Program-made: the position numbers and the translations under genes
Assembly: GCA_947504115.1 (NCBI GenBank)
Contig: CANNGH010000003.1
Coordinates: 372,001 to 436,000 of the forward strand
DNA from: an uncultured Sedimentitalea sp.
GTDB taxonomy: Bacteria; Pseudomonadota; Alphaproteobacteria; Rhodobacterales; Rhodobacteraceae
DNA length: 64,000 nt
Direction: 5' to 3'
Notes under the pieces: generated by a model
Told to the model about the DNA's origin: nothing
The model's database searches: none
Seen by the model: only the letters and a program-made list of their open reading frames with translations
Shown: positions 36,882-45,074 of the stretch, in pieces
Layout: every line of letters begins with the position of its first letter
Position numbering within the stretch: the stretch's first letter is position 1

Positions 36882-37667
36882 ATGATAGGCAGTGCGAATC
36901 TCAACATCATGGTCAAGGCCGCGCGCAAGGCGGGCCGGTCGCTGGTCAAGGATTTCCGCGAGGTCGAGAACCTGCAGGTGTCGATGAAGGGCGCGGGCGA
37001 TTTCGTGTCAAAGGCCGATCTGGCAGCCGAGAAGTTCCTCAAGGAGGAGTTGCTGGGCGCGCGCCCGACCTATGGCTGGCTGGCCGAGGAGGGCGGCGGC
37101 ATCGACGGGCAGGATCCGACCCGGCGCTGGATCGTCGATCCGCTGGACGGGACGACGAATTTCCTGCACGGGCTGCCGCACTGGGCCATTTCCATCGGGC
37201 TGGAGCACAAGGGGCAGGTCGTCGCCGGGGTGGTTTATGACGCCGCCAAGGACGAGATGTTCTTTGCCGAAAAGGGCGCGGGGGCCTGGATGAACGACAC
37301 CCGTCTGCGGGTTTCGGGGCGCAGCCGGATGATCGAGAGCATCTTTGCCACCGGCCTGCCGTTCGGCGGGCGTGCGGATCTGCCGGAAACGCTGAAGGAT
37401 CTGGGCCGTCTGTTGCCGACCTGCGCGGGCGTGCGGCGCTGGGGCGCGGCGGCGCTGGACATGGCCTATGTCGCGGCCGGGCGCTATGACGGGTTCTGGG
37501 AGCGGCGTCTGCAGCCGTGGGATCTGGCCGCCGGGATCGTGATCGTGCGCGAGGCCGGCGGGCTGGTACAGCCGCTGGACGAGCGCCGCGACATTCTGGA
37601 CGAAGGCGCGGTGATCTGTGCCAATCAGGCGATTTTCGACCCGTTCGCCAAGGTGATCCGGGGGTAG
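36882..37667 (+). CDS. suhB: Inositol-1-monophosphatase family protein (SuhB-like)
   Basis: The 261-aa product has the metal-binding motifs of the family: EEGGG (Glu), WIVDPLDGTTNFLHG (Asp-x-Leu-Asp-Gly-Thr) and LQPWDLAAGIVIVREAGG (second metal Asp). It is Mg-dependent and cleaves inositol phosphates; SuhB also joins rRNA antitermination complexes in enterobacteria. AGGAG lies 6 bases before the ATG at 36882. A dispersed element copy follows its stop by 20 bases. Confidence 0.92.
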   Translation: MIGSANLNIMVKAARKAGRSLVKDFREVENLQVSMKGAGDFVSKADLAAEKFLKEELLGARPTYGWLAEEGGGIDGQDPTRRWIVDPLDGTTNFLHGLPHWAISIGLEHKGQVVAGVVYDAAKDEMFFAEKGAGAWMNDTRLRVSGRSRMIESIFATGLPFGGRADLPETLKDLGRLLPTCAGVRRWGAAALDMAYVAAGRYDGFWERRLQPWDLAAGIVIVREAGGLVQPLDERRDILDEGAVICANQAIFDPFAKVIRG

Positions 37668-37686
37668 CTTCGGCGGCTTGTGTCGG

Positions 37687-37713
37687 ATTGGGTATTTATG
37701 ACCAGAAAGAAGC
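37687..37713 (+). repeat. Dispersed intergenic element, copy C
   Basis: GGGTATTT-ATGAC-CAGAAAGAAGC, the same two conserved blocks and 5-base spacing as copy A. It lies between the convergent suhB and rhomboid genes. Confidence 0.8.
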
Positions 37714-37722
37714 AGGGACGCG

Positions 37723-38466
37723 TCATTTCCGGGGCACGCGCGGGATGCTGGTGGGGCTGAGCCGGTATTTGCGGTCGGGATGGGGCGGCTTGCCGTGGGT
37801 GAGATCCCAGAAGGCGGTGCCGCCGAGGCGCAGCCAAAGCGGCAGGGCAAGCGCGATGCCCACGACGAAACCGCCGATATGCGCCCAATAGGCGACACCG
37901 CCGGTCTCGGGGTCGGCGCCGAACCCGCCGAGCGCCTGCAGCGCGAACCAGATGGCCAGCATGATCCAGGCCGGGATCGGCAGTATCCTGAAGAACACCA
38001 CGAGGATGATCAGCACATCCACACGCGCGCGCGGAAACAGCAACAGATAGCCCCCCATTACGCCTGCGATGGCGCCCGAGGCACCAACGGTGGGAACCGC
38101 CGAGCCGGGCGCGGTCAGCACATGGATCAGCCCGGCACCGATGCCGCTGACCATGTAGAATCCGAAGAATTTGACCGGGCCCATCCTGTCTTCGAGATTG
38201 TCGCCGAAGATCCACAGGAACAGCATGTTGCCTGCCAGATGCATCAGGCCTCCGTGCAGGAACATCGACGTTACCAGCGTGTGGTACCCGTCGCCCGATG
38301 TGATCCTGGCGGGGATCAGCGCCCAGTTGAAATAGAACTGGTTGAGCGCGCGCATCGACTCGAATCCGCCCAGATTGGCGAGAAACACCAGAACGTTCGC
38401 CGCGATCAGCGCATAAACGACATATGGCGTGCCCCCTGACGGGTTGTGATCGCGGATCGGAAACAT
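37723..38466 (-). CDS. Rhomboid-family intramembrane serine protease
   Basis: The 247-aa protein has about six membrane helices. The catalytic Ser is in VGASGAIAGVMGGYLL and the catalytic His in YWAHIGGFVVGIAL. The oxyanion-side His-Asn are in LHGGLMHLAGNMLFLW. Rhomboids cut transmembrane substrates; the target is unknown. The start at 38466 (MFPIRDHNP) is the family start. It is downstream of putA on the opposite side of a 42-base gap, same strand. Confidence 0.93.
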   Translation of the reverse strand: MFPIRDHNPSGGTPYVVYALIAANVLVFLANLGGFESMRALNQFYFNWALIPARITSGDGYHTLVTSMFLHGGLMHLAGNMLFLWIFGDNLEDRMGPVKFFGFYMVSGIGAGLIHVLTAPGSAVPTVGASGAIAGVMGGYLLLFPRARVDVLIILVVFFRILPIPAWIMLAIWFALQALGGFGADPETGGVAYWAHIGGFVVGIALALPLWLRLGGTAFWDLTHGKPPHPDRKYRLSPTSIPRVPRK

Positions 38467-38508
38467 GGGCCCGACGCTGCGGCGAAATCGCCCCGGCGTC
38501 AAGCTGGA

Positions 38509-41500
38509 TCAGGCCAGCCCGCCCAGCAGCGCCGCATTGCCGCCGGCGGCGGTGGTATCGACGCAGACGTGGCGTTCGGTCATGACGTGGGCGCGGTCGG
38601 GCAGGCCGGGGATCAGCGGCAGGATGGGTCCGGGGCGCCGCGCGAGCGCCTGTTCGTAGCGGCGCGCGGCTTTCGCGTCGCCCCACCACAGGACGCCGGA
38701 TATTCCATCGAGGTCGATCAGCGCGCCGGGATCGAGCAGGCCGTCGGCCCGGATCGCGCTTCCGCCATGTGCCTGCACCGCCTTGGCCTGCGCTTGCACG
38801 GCGTCCTCGCCGGGACCGAGGCAGAGCAGCGGCGCGCGGGGCAGCAGGGTCAGGCGGTTGGATTCGCCGGTGGGGCCGGGCAGGGTGGTCGCCTGCGGCG
38901 GCGCGGGCGTTCCGGAGGGCGGCGGCAGCGGTCCGGCGGGCGCCGACCAGGTGCCGTGGGCCCGCTGGCGGTCCGGCGCGCGGAAGCGGGGCAGGTAATG
39001 CGGCCCGCCCGCCTTGGGGCCGGTGCCCGACAGCCCTTCGCCGCCGAACGGCTGGCTGCCGACAATGGCACCGATCTGGTTGCGGTTGACATAGATGTTT
39101 CCGGCATGGACAGCCTCGGTCACATGCTGGACGCGGTCGTCGATCCGGGTTTGCAGCCCGAAGGTTAGGCCGTATCCGGTGGCGTTGATATCTGCGATCA
39201 CCCGGTCGAGGTCATCGGCCCGGAAGCGCGAGACATGCAGGACCGGGCCGAAAACCTCGCGTTCCAGCGCCGAGATCCCGGCAATCTCGATCAGAGTGGG
39301 CGGGATGAACGTGCCCTTCGGCGGCGTTTGCAGTTCCTTCAGCACGCGCCCCTCGCGCCGGGCGGTATCAACATGGACGCGGATGGTGGCGAGGGCGTCA
39401 TCGTCGATCACCGGCCCGCAATCGGTGGACAACTGCCAGGGATCGCCCAGCCGCAGAGCCGCCATTGCGCCCTGCAGCATGGTCAGCACGTCTTCGGCGA
39501 CGTCCTCCTGCAGATAGAGGCAGCGCAGCGCCGAACAGCGCTGGCCCGCCGACTGGAACGCGCTTTCGACGATGGCCTGCACGACCTGTTCGGGGAGGGC
39601 GGTGCTGTCCACGATCATCGCATTCAGCCCGCCGGTCTCGGCGATCAGCGGCGCGCCGGGGGCGAGGTCGTCGGCCATGGCGGCGCGGATCTTGCGCGCG
39701 GTTTCGGTGGAGCCGGTGAAGGCGACGCCATTCACGCGGGGATCCGAGGTCAGCGCCGCGCCGGTATCGCCCGCTCCGGGCAGCAGTTGCAACGCCGCGC
39801 GCGGCACGCCGGCGCGATGCAGCAGCGTGACCGCCAGATGCGCGATCAACGGCGTTTGCTCGGCCGGCTTGGCCAGCACGGCATTGCCGGTTGCCAACGC
39901 CGCCGTGATCTGGCCGGTGAAGATGGCCAGGGGAAAGTTCCATGGGCTGATGCAGGTGAACAGCCCGGCAGGGTCGCCCTCGGGGATGTTGGCGGCGTAA
40001 TAGCGCAGGAAATCCACCGCCTCGCGCAGTTCGGCGACGCAATCGGGCAGGGTCTTGCCCGCCTCGCGCGCCAGCAGGGCAAAGATCTGGCCGAATTCCT
40101 GTTCATAAAGATCGGCGGCGGCGTTGAGGATGCGCGCGCGCTCGGGCGTTGACGCATTCCACGGGCGGGCCGAGGACAAGGCCGTTTCGACATCCGCCGC
40201 GCTGGGCGGCGCGGTGCTGCCGGGACTATCGCCGGGGTCGGCAGGATTGATCGAGCGGATGGCCGCTTCGGGCGCGGCCTCGCCCGCCAGAAGCGGTGCC
40301 GCCTGCCATTGATGATCCCGCCACGGGGCGCGGGCGCTCTCGATCCGTTCGAGCGTCTGGGTATGCGCCAGGTCGAACCCTTGCGAGTTGCGCCGCTCCG
40401 GCAGGAACAGTTCGGCACCGGTGGGCAGGGCGGGGCGGTTGGTGTCGAGCGCGGCGAAGGGATCGGCCGCGACAGTTTCGGGGGGCACGGTTTCGTCGAC
40501 GATCTGGTTGACGAAGGATGAATTCGCGCCGTTCTCCAGCAGGCGCCGCACCAGATAGGCCAACAGATCGCGATGCGCCCCGACCGGGGCATAGATGCGG
40601 CAGCGCGTCATGTGGCGCGCCTTGACGATGCGGTGCAGCGCCTCGCCCATGCCATGCAGGCGCTGGAATTCGAACGGCTGGCCATCGGCCATGTGCAGGA
40701 TCGCGGCGACGGTATGGGCGTTGTGGGTGGCGAATTGAGGATAGATCCGGTCGGTCATGCCCAGCAGCTTGCGGGCGTTGGCGATATAGGAAATGTCGGT
40801 AGCGGCTTTACGCGTGAAGACCGGGAAACGCTCCATTCCCTTGACTTGTGCGCGCTTGATCTCGGTATCCCAATAGGCACCCTTGACCAGCCGCAAGGTC
40901 ATCTGCCGGTCGTGGCGCTCTGCCATGTCGTAAACCGTGTCGATCACACGGCAGGCACCCGGGCCATAAGCCTGCACCACGACGCCGAATCCGGCCCAGC
41001 CGACGAGGCCGGAATCGGACAGCACCGCCTCGATCACCTCGAGCGACAGGGCCAGGCGGTCCGCCTCTTCGGCATCCACGTTCAGCCCCATATTGGCCTC
41101 TTTCGCCTGCAGGGCCAGCGTGCGCAGACGTGGCACCAGATCGTTCATCACACGATCCTCCTGGGCCAGTTCATAGCGGGGATGCAGCGCCGACAGTTTC
41201 ACCGAAATACCGGGATTGTCGCGGATGTCGGTCGCCTTGCAGGCCTTGGCGATGGCCGAGATCGCGCGGGTATAGGACTGGTGATAGCGCGCCGCGTCGG
41301 CATCGGTGCGCGCGGCCTCGCCCAGCATGTCGTAGGAATAGGTATAGCCCTTGGTCTCCATCGTGCTGGCGCGTTTCATCGCCGACTGGATGGTTTCGCC
41401 CAGCACGAACTGCCGGCCCATTTCCTTCATCGCGCGCAGGGTGGCGGCGCGGATCACCGGCTCGCCCAGCCGCCGGATCGCGCCGCGCAGGGCGCGCGCC

Positions 41501-41904
41501 GGGCTGGGGCCGTCATCGTCCAGCACCCGCCCCGTCAGCATCAGCGCCCAGGTCGAGGCGTTGACCAGCGGCGAACTGGATTGACCCATGTGGCTGGCCC
41601 AGTCGCTGGGGGCGATCTTGTCCTCGATCAGGGCATCCATCGTATCGGCATCCGGCACGCGCAAAAGCGCCTCAGCCAGACACATCAGCGCGATGCCTTC
41701 GTCGGTGGACAGGCCGTATTCCGCCAGAAATACCTCCATCAATCCCGGGGTGGCATCGCCGCGGATGGCGCGCACCAGCTCGGCCCCCTTGTCCGATATT
41801 GCCGCGCGGTCTGATTTCGAAAGATTGGCGGCTTCGATCAGCCGGGCGATGGCGTCGCCCTCGTCGGAATAGGTGTCGGCGTCGATATGGGCGCGCAGGG
41901 GCAT
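38509..41904 (-). CDS. putA: Bifunctional proline dehydrogenase / pyrroline-5-carboxylate dehydrogenase
   Basis: The 1131-aa enzyme oxidises proline to glutamate with substrate channelling. The N-terminal FAD barrel has LRLVKGAYWD and the substrate-binding Arg pair in LAYLVRRLLENG. The C-terminal ALDH domain has the catalytic Glu in AETGGLNAM, the catalytic Cys in QRCSALRCLY, and EVFGPVLHV. No N-terminal ribbon-helix-helix DNA-binding domain is present, so unlike E. coli PutA it cannot regulate itself. An Lrp-type gene lies divergently instead. The ATG at 41904 follows AAAGG; the frame extends upstream to 42552 through putR in antisense. Confidence 0.96.
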   Translation of the reverse strand: MPLRAHIDADTYSDEGDAIARLIEAANLSKSDRAAISDKGAELVRAIRGDATPGLMEVFLAEYGLSTDEGIALMCLAEALLRVPDADTMDALIEDKIAPSDWASHMGQSSSPLVNASTWALMLTGRVLDDDGPSPARALRGAIRRLGEPVIRAATLRAMKEMGRQFVLGETIQSAMKRASTMETKGYTYSYDMLGEAARTDADAARYHQSYTRAISAIAKACKATDIRDNPGISVKLSALHPRYELAQEDRVMNDLVPRLRTLALQAKEANMGLNVDAEEADRLALSLEVIEAVLSDSGLVGWAGFGVVVQAYGPGACRVIDTVYDMAERHDRQMTLRLVKGAYWDTEIKRAQVKGMERFPVFTRKAATDISYIANARKLLGMTDRIYPQFATHNAHTVAAILHMADGQPFEFQRLHGMGEALHRIVKARHMTRCRIYAPVGAHRDLLAYLVRRLLENGANSSFVNQIVDETVPPETVAADPFAALDTNRPALPTGAELFLPERRNSQGFDLAHTQTLERIESARAPWRDHQWQAAPLLAGEAAPEAAIRSINPADPGDSPGSTAPPSAADVETALSSARPWNASTPERARILNAAADLYEQEFGQIFALLAREAGKTLPDCVAELREAVDFLRYYAANIPEGDPAGLFTCISPWNFPLAIFTGQITAALATGNAVLAKPAEQTPLIAHLAVTLLHRAGVPRAALQLLPGAGDTGAALTSDPRVNGVAFTGSTETARKIRAAMADDLAPGAPLIAETGGLNAMIVDSTALPEQVVQAIVESAFQSAGQRCSALRCLYLQEDVAEDVLTMLQGAMAALRLGDPWQLSTDCGPVIDDDALATIRVHVDTARREGRVLKELQTPPKGTFIPPTLIEIAGISALEREVFGPVLHVSRFRADDLDRVIADINATGYGLTFGLQTRIDDRVQHVTEAVHAGNIYVNRNQIGAIVGSQPFGGEGLSGTGPKAGGPHYLPRFRAPDRQRAHGTWSAPAGPLPPPSGTPAPPQATTLPGPTGESNRLTLLPRAPLLCLGPGEDAVQAQAKAVQAHGGSAIRADGLLDPGALIDLDGISGVLWWGDAKAARRYEQALARRPGPILPLIPGLPDRAHVMTERHVCVDTTAAGGNAALLGGLA

Positions 41905-42012
41905 GCAATGACCTTTGGTTTGATCGTCCTGCCGAGTATAGCGCCGAATTTGCGGGACAATCGCCCGATGATGTGGAAATAAAAGGCGAAAGATCTGTAT
42001 TGGGAAGGTTGG

Positions 42013-42516
42013 ATGATGCAAAAGGACTGGCCGGATCTGGACAGGTTCGATCGTGCGATTCTGGCGGTTCTGGCGGGGAACGGTCGGATCAGCATTGCCG
42101 ACCTTGCCCGCCGCATCGGGCTGAGCAAATCGCCGACGCAGGCCCGGCTGCGGCGGCTGGAAGAGGCGCGCGTGATCACCGGTTATCGCGCGCTGATCGA
42201 TCCGATCCGTCTGGGGCTGGATCACGTCGCCTTTGTCGAGGTGCGCCTGAACGACACGCGCGAGGCCGCGCTGGCGGCGTTCGACGCGGCGGTGGCGCTT
42301 GTCGGCGAGATCGAACAGGTGCATCTGATCGCCGGGAATTTCGACTATCTGATCAAGGTTCGCACCCGGTCGATGACAGATTACCGCCGCGTTCTGGCCG
42401 AGAAGATCTCGACCTTGCCGCATGTCGCGGGCACATCCACCTATGTCGCGATGCAGGCCGTGAAGGAGGACGCCGCACCGGGTTTCCCCGACGTCGCGGG
42501 CCGGGACAGCCAATAG
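42013..42516 (+). CDS. putR: Lrp/AsnC-family activator of putA
   Basis: The 167-aa protein has an Lrp winged HTH (FDRAILAVLAGNGRISIADL, then LARRIGLSKSPTQARLRRLE) and a RAM domain (QVHLIAGNFDYLIKVR). In alphaproteobacteria such a gene divergent from putA is the proline-responsive activator PutR. The AAGG ribosome site is 5 bases before the ATG at 42013. The 108-base AT-rich divergent region should hold both promoters and the operator; no single dyad stands out. Confidence 0.9.
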   Translation: MMQKDWPDLDRFDRAILAVLAGNGRISIADLARRIGLSKSPTQARLRRLEEARVITGYRALIDPIRLGLDHVAFVEVRLNDTREAALAAFDAAVALVGEIEQVHLIAGNFDYLIKVRTRSMTDYRRVLAEKISTLPHVAGTSTYVAMQAVKEDAAPGFPDVAGRDSQ

Positions 42517-42629
42517 CGGCCCGATCCCCGCGGGAAAACAAGGGACCGGCAATCCGAAAATGCCGGTGCGTTGTCCGGAAAGGCTATTGTTGACAGCGCA
42601 GTGCGACGGTAGATGACACCCTGCGCCGT

Positions 42630-42715
42630 GCGGGCGTGGCGGAATGGTAGACGCATGGCACTTAAAATGCCTGGGCCGAAAGGCCGTGCCGGTTCAAGTC
42701 CGGCCGCCCGCACCA
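42630..42715 (+). tRNA. tRNA-Leu (anticodon TAA)
   Basis: The 86 bases include an encoded CCA. Acceptor GCGGGCG pairs with CGCCCGC, the anticodon loop is CTTAAAA (TAA at 42663-42665), a class II long variable arm follows (GGGCCGAAAGGCC), and the T-loop is TTCAAGT. Confidence 0.95.
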
Positions 42716-42771
42716 GATCGCGTTTCCGTCAATGCACCTTCGGCTTGGTCCCTGCACCCCGGTCGCGCCAG

Positions 42772-43101
42772 CTACTTTCTGACTGTATTCGAGCGCACGG
42801 GAACCGCTTGCGGGCTTTTGCGATAAAAGGCGTCCGCGCGTCTGGACGGGCGCATCAGGGGGTGGCGGACCTTGACCGGGTTGAGGTTCCGGTTGCCGAG
42901 ATATTCGCCATCGGCGACGTCCGACCGCGCCGCGGACGACCCCCGATGGCGGGCGGAAACGATCGCCGCCAGCGCGATCGTGGCGTTGCCCACCACGACA
43001 TAGGTGATGAACGCCCACCAGAACGAGGCGCCCGTCGCCAGGCTGACGCCGGCCGCACACAGGCCGACGACCGTGCCTATGACGATGTATCCAACGATCA
43101 T
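42772..43101 (-). CDS. Small two-helix membrane protein downstream of luxI
   Basis: The 109-aa product opens with MIVGYIVIGTVVGLCAAGVS and continues through FWWAFITYVVVGNATIALAA, predicting two membrane helices. A basic cytoplasmic tail of about 55 residues follows. I do not recognise the family. It starts 13 bases after the luxI stop on the same strand, so it is probably co-transcribed with luxI. The frame is open further upstream, but that part overlaps luxI. Confidence 0.65.
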   Translation of the reverse strand: MIVGYIVIGTVVGLCAAGVSLATGASFWWAFITYVVVGNATIALAAIVSARHRGSSAARSDVADGEYLGNRNLNPVKVRHPLMRPSRRADAFYRKSPQAVPVRSNTVRK

Positions 43102-43114
43102 TGCCGACCCCCTG

Positions 43115-43828
43115 TCACACGGCATCCGCGCTTGCGCGCGCATCCGCTTTCCAGTTCGAAGAAGCCGCACCTGTCATGTCAGGCGCGCCGGCCAGTTGCT
43201 CGGCCCGCTCGGCGCCGACGAACACGTCGCCCGCGACCCCCGCGAAGGCCCGCAGACGATCGATACGCTCATCCGTGCAATCGAGCAGCGCCGCCATTGC
43301 CGGAACCTTGCCCATCGGGGTCGTCTTGCCGACATAATCGTAGGGCGCACAATCCGAACGTTTCAGAACGCGGTTCATCACCGGGTCGATGACCGTCACG
43401 ATGTCCTCGATCCCCGAATCGCGGGCATATTCCAGCGAGCCGATCATCAATTCGCAGGTGGCATAGCTGACCGAGTTGCGCGATTTCCCGCGGCCGAGAA
43501 TTTCGGTATCGACACAGAACCGGGTCGATTCCCACAGCGTCGCACTGCGCAGCGGCGCATCGCCGTCGAGGATTTCGTGAAACACATCCGACAGCATGTG
43601 CGGCCCGGTCGTCTGCAGCGCGCGGACGCAGGACACCACGCGCCCGTCATCGTTCACGCCGATGACATAAGCCGGGTCCAGCGCATCGAACTGGTCGATC
43701 TCGCGCCCGTTGGTGACGTTCACGTCCCAGCCCAGCCGTCCGCCGAACACGCGGGCGCGTAGCGCGAACATCTCGTCGAGAAGACGACCATAGCGGTCGC
43801 GATTGAGGCCATCTATTACGATGATCAT
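43115..43828 (-). CDS. luxI: Acyl-homoserine-lactone synthase
   Basis: The 237-aa LuxI-family enzyme makes an AHL signal from SAM and acyl-ACP. The conserved N-terminal block is seen: LRARVFGGRLGWDV (invariant Arg, Phe and Trp), then the EIDQFD acidic pair and the downstream Arg in WESTRFCVD. It is ~20 residues longer than typical LuxI because of a polar C-terminal tail. An AGGGGAAAG ribosome site precedes the ATG. It is preceded by a luxR gene on the same strand (93-base gap). No clear 20-bp lux box was found in that gap. Confidence 0.95.
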   Translation of the reverse strand: MIIVIDGLNRDRYGRLLDEMFALRARVFGGRLGWDVNVTNGREIDQFDALDPAYVIGVNDDGRVVSCVRALQTTGPHMLSDVFHEILDGDAPLRSATLWESTRFCVDTEILGRGKSRNSVSYATCELMIGSLEYARDSGIEDIVTVIDPVMNRVLKRSDCAPYDYVGKTTPMGKVPAMAALLDCTDERIDRLRAFAGVAGDVFVGAERAEQLAGAPDMTGAASSNWKADARASADAV

Positions 43829-43921
43829 GTGCTTTCCCCTTTATAACTGCTGACACCATTATCGTGCAGGGCAGGCAGGGAAGGCTATTGGGGGAATCCC
43901 GTAGCGACGGCGATCACACCG

Positions 43922-44623
43922 TCAAACCGGATAAACCAGACCACGACTGATGGCCCGACCGATGGCTTGTGCCGTGGTCAGCGCGCCCAGTTTTTCCCGC
44001 GACGAGCGCAGGTGAACCTCGATGGTTCGGTGCGAAATTGCAAGTATGTCGGCCACATCCTGCTGTGATTTTCCGGCTGCGACCCATTGCAATATCTCGA
44101 TCTCGCGTGCGGAAAGTGTCGGCTGCGCCAGAATGCTGGTCAGGGCCTCGGACTGGATCACGTGGTCGTGCAGGTGGACCGCCGCCTGTTGCAGTTCGCC
44201 CATGATCTTGGATTTCAACAGCGCCCATTCGCGGTCGGAACAGTTGCGGGTGACGCTGAACAGGCCGACATCCCCGTAAGGACCGCGAACCGGGATGGTC
44301 AGGCCGTGCTCGGAAATGCCGAAATCATGCGCGGCGCTGAACACGGTTTTGAACGACGCTTCGTGGCGAAGCCGGTGCCAGTCCACGGGGGCGATGCTGC
44401 GTTTGGCCAACAGCAGCGTCGGATCCTTGTTCTCGAATTTCTGCTCGGTGTAGCGGGTGCGCCATTCCTCGGGATAGTTGACGAAGCCGTGGACTGTCTG
44501 CGCAATCGGGTTGGTGCCGGCATAGGCTGCGTAATCCAGCTCATGGGTATCGCAGACCGAATCCAGAAAATCCCCGAGATCGTTCTCGGGAAAGGGCAGC
44601 TTGCTGAGGTCTATGACAGACAC
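43922..44623 (-). CDS. luxR: LuxR-family quorum-sensing regulator
   Basis: The 233-aa protein has an N-terminal autoinducer-binding domain, with the ligand-pocket segment PEEWRTRYTEQKFENKDP (conserved Trp and Tyr, and Asp-Pro) and HGLTIPVRGPYGDVG. The C-terminal GerE-type HTH has LSAREIEILQWVAAGKSQQD, then VADILAISHRTIEVHLRS. It should bind the AHL made by the next gene and control luxI. It is transcribed ahead of luxI on the same strand. Confidence 0.95.
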   Translation of the reverse strand: MSVIDLSKLPFPENDLGDFLDSVCDTHELDYAAYAGTNPIAQTVHGFVNYPEEWRTRYTEQKFENKDPTLLLAKRSIAPVDWHRLRHEASFKTVFSAAHDFGISEHGLTIPVRGPYGDVGLFSVTRNCSDREWALLKSKIMGELQQAAVHLHDHVIQSEALTSILAQPTLSAREIEILQWVAAGKSQQDVADILAISHRTIEVHLRSSREKLGALTTAQAIGRAISRGLVYPV

Positions 44624-45074
44624 GGGTTGGTTTCTTCTGCGTTCAAAGGGTCAAGGCGGGACGCATTGCAAGTCGGTTCGTCGGCCACCGGATGTCGGCG
44701 AGCCGTGAAGAAAGGCGAGAACGACGCGCTGATGCGCGCTGTGAAAACTGGAAATCGGTAAAAGCAATCGCTGCGATATGTAGAGCCGGGGCCGGGACAA
44801 CGGATCGGGGACTGATCTGGCGTTTTCGCGCACCCGCGACCCCGTTGTCCACCCATACAGGCGCCAGCGAGACTGCGGATTACGTGTTACGTGACGTTAC
44901 GAGCTTTTTCTCCGCCAAATCAACCTCCCGGTGACATTCGTCACTCACATGTACTCGGCAGGGTTGAGTTTCAAGCAGAAGGCAGCGAAAGACAACAGAT
45001 CTTTACGTATAAATGGAACAAACCGCGCCGAGCCCGACGAACTGGCCACTTATGCGCAATAGCGCACGATTATT
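44624..45074. other. 451-base gap upstream of luxR; no gene seen
   Basis: Short frames occur on both strands but look random. The right half is AT-richer than its surroundings and contains a small dyad, GTGAC-ATTC-GTCAC (44931-44944). It probably holds the luxR promoter and the end of the nfu-like transcript. I see no tRNA, repeat or terminator. Confidence 0.5.

Noticed and set aside
42630-42715. tRNA-Leu as a second island insertion site
   Set aside because: No integrase, repeat of its 3' end or foreign-looking genes lie next to it; the neighbours are ordinary core and quorum-sensing genes.
43829-43921. A lux box between luxR and luxI
   Set aside because: No 18-20 bp dyad with the usual CTG...CAG-type ends could be found; the CTGC...GCAG pair present there is too far apart and unsupported.
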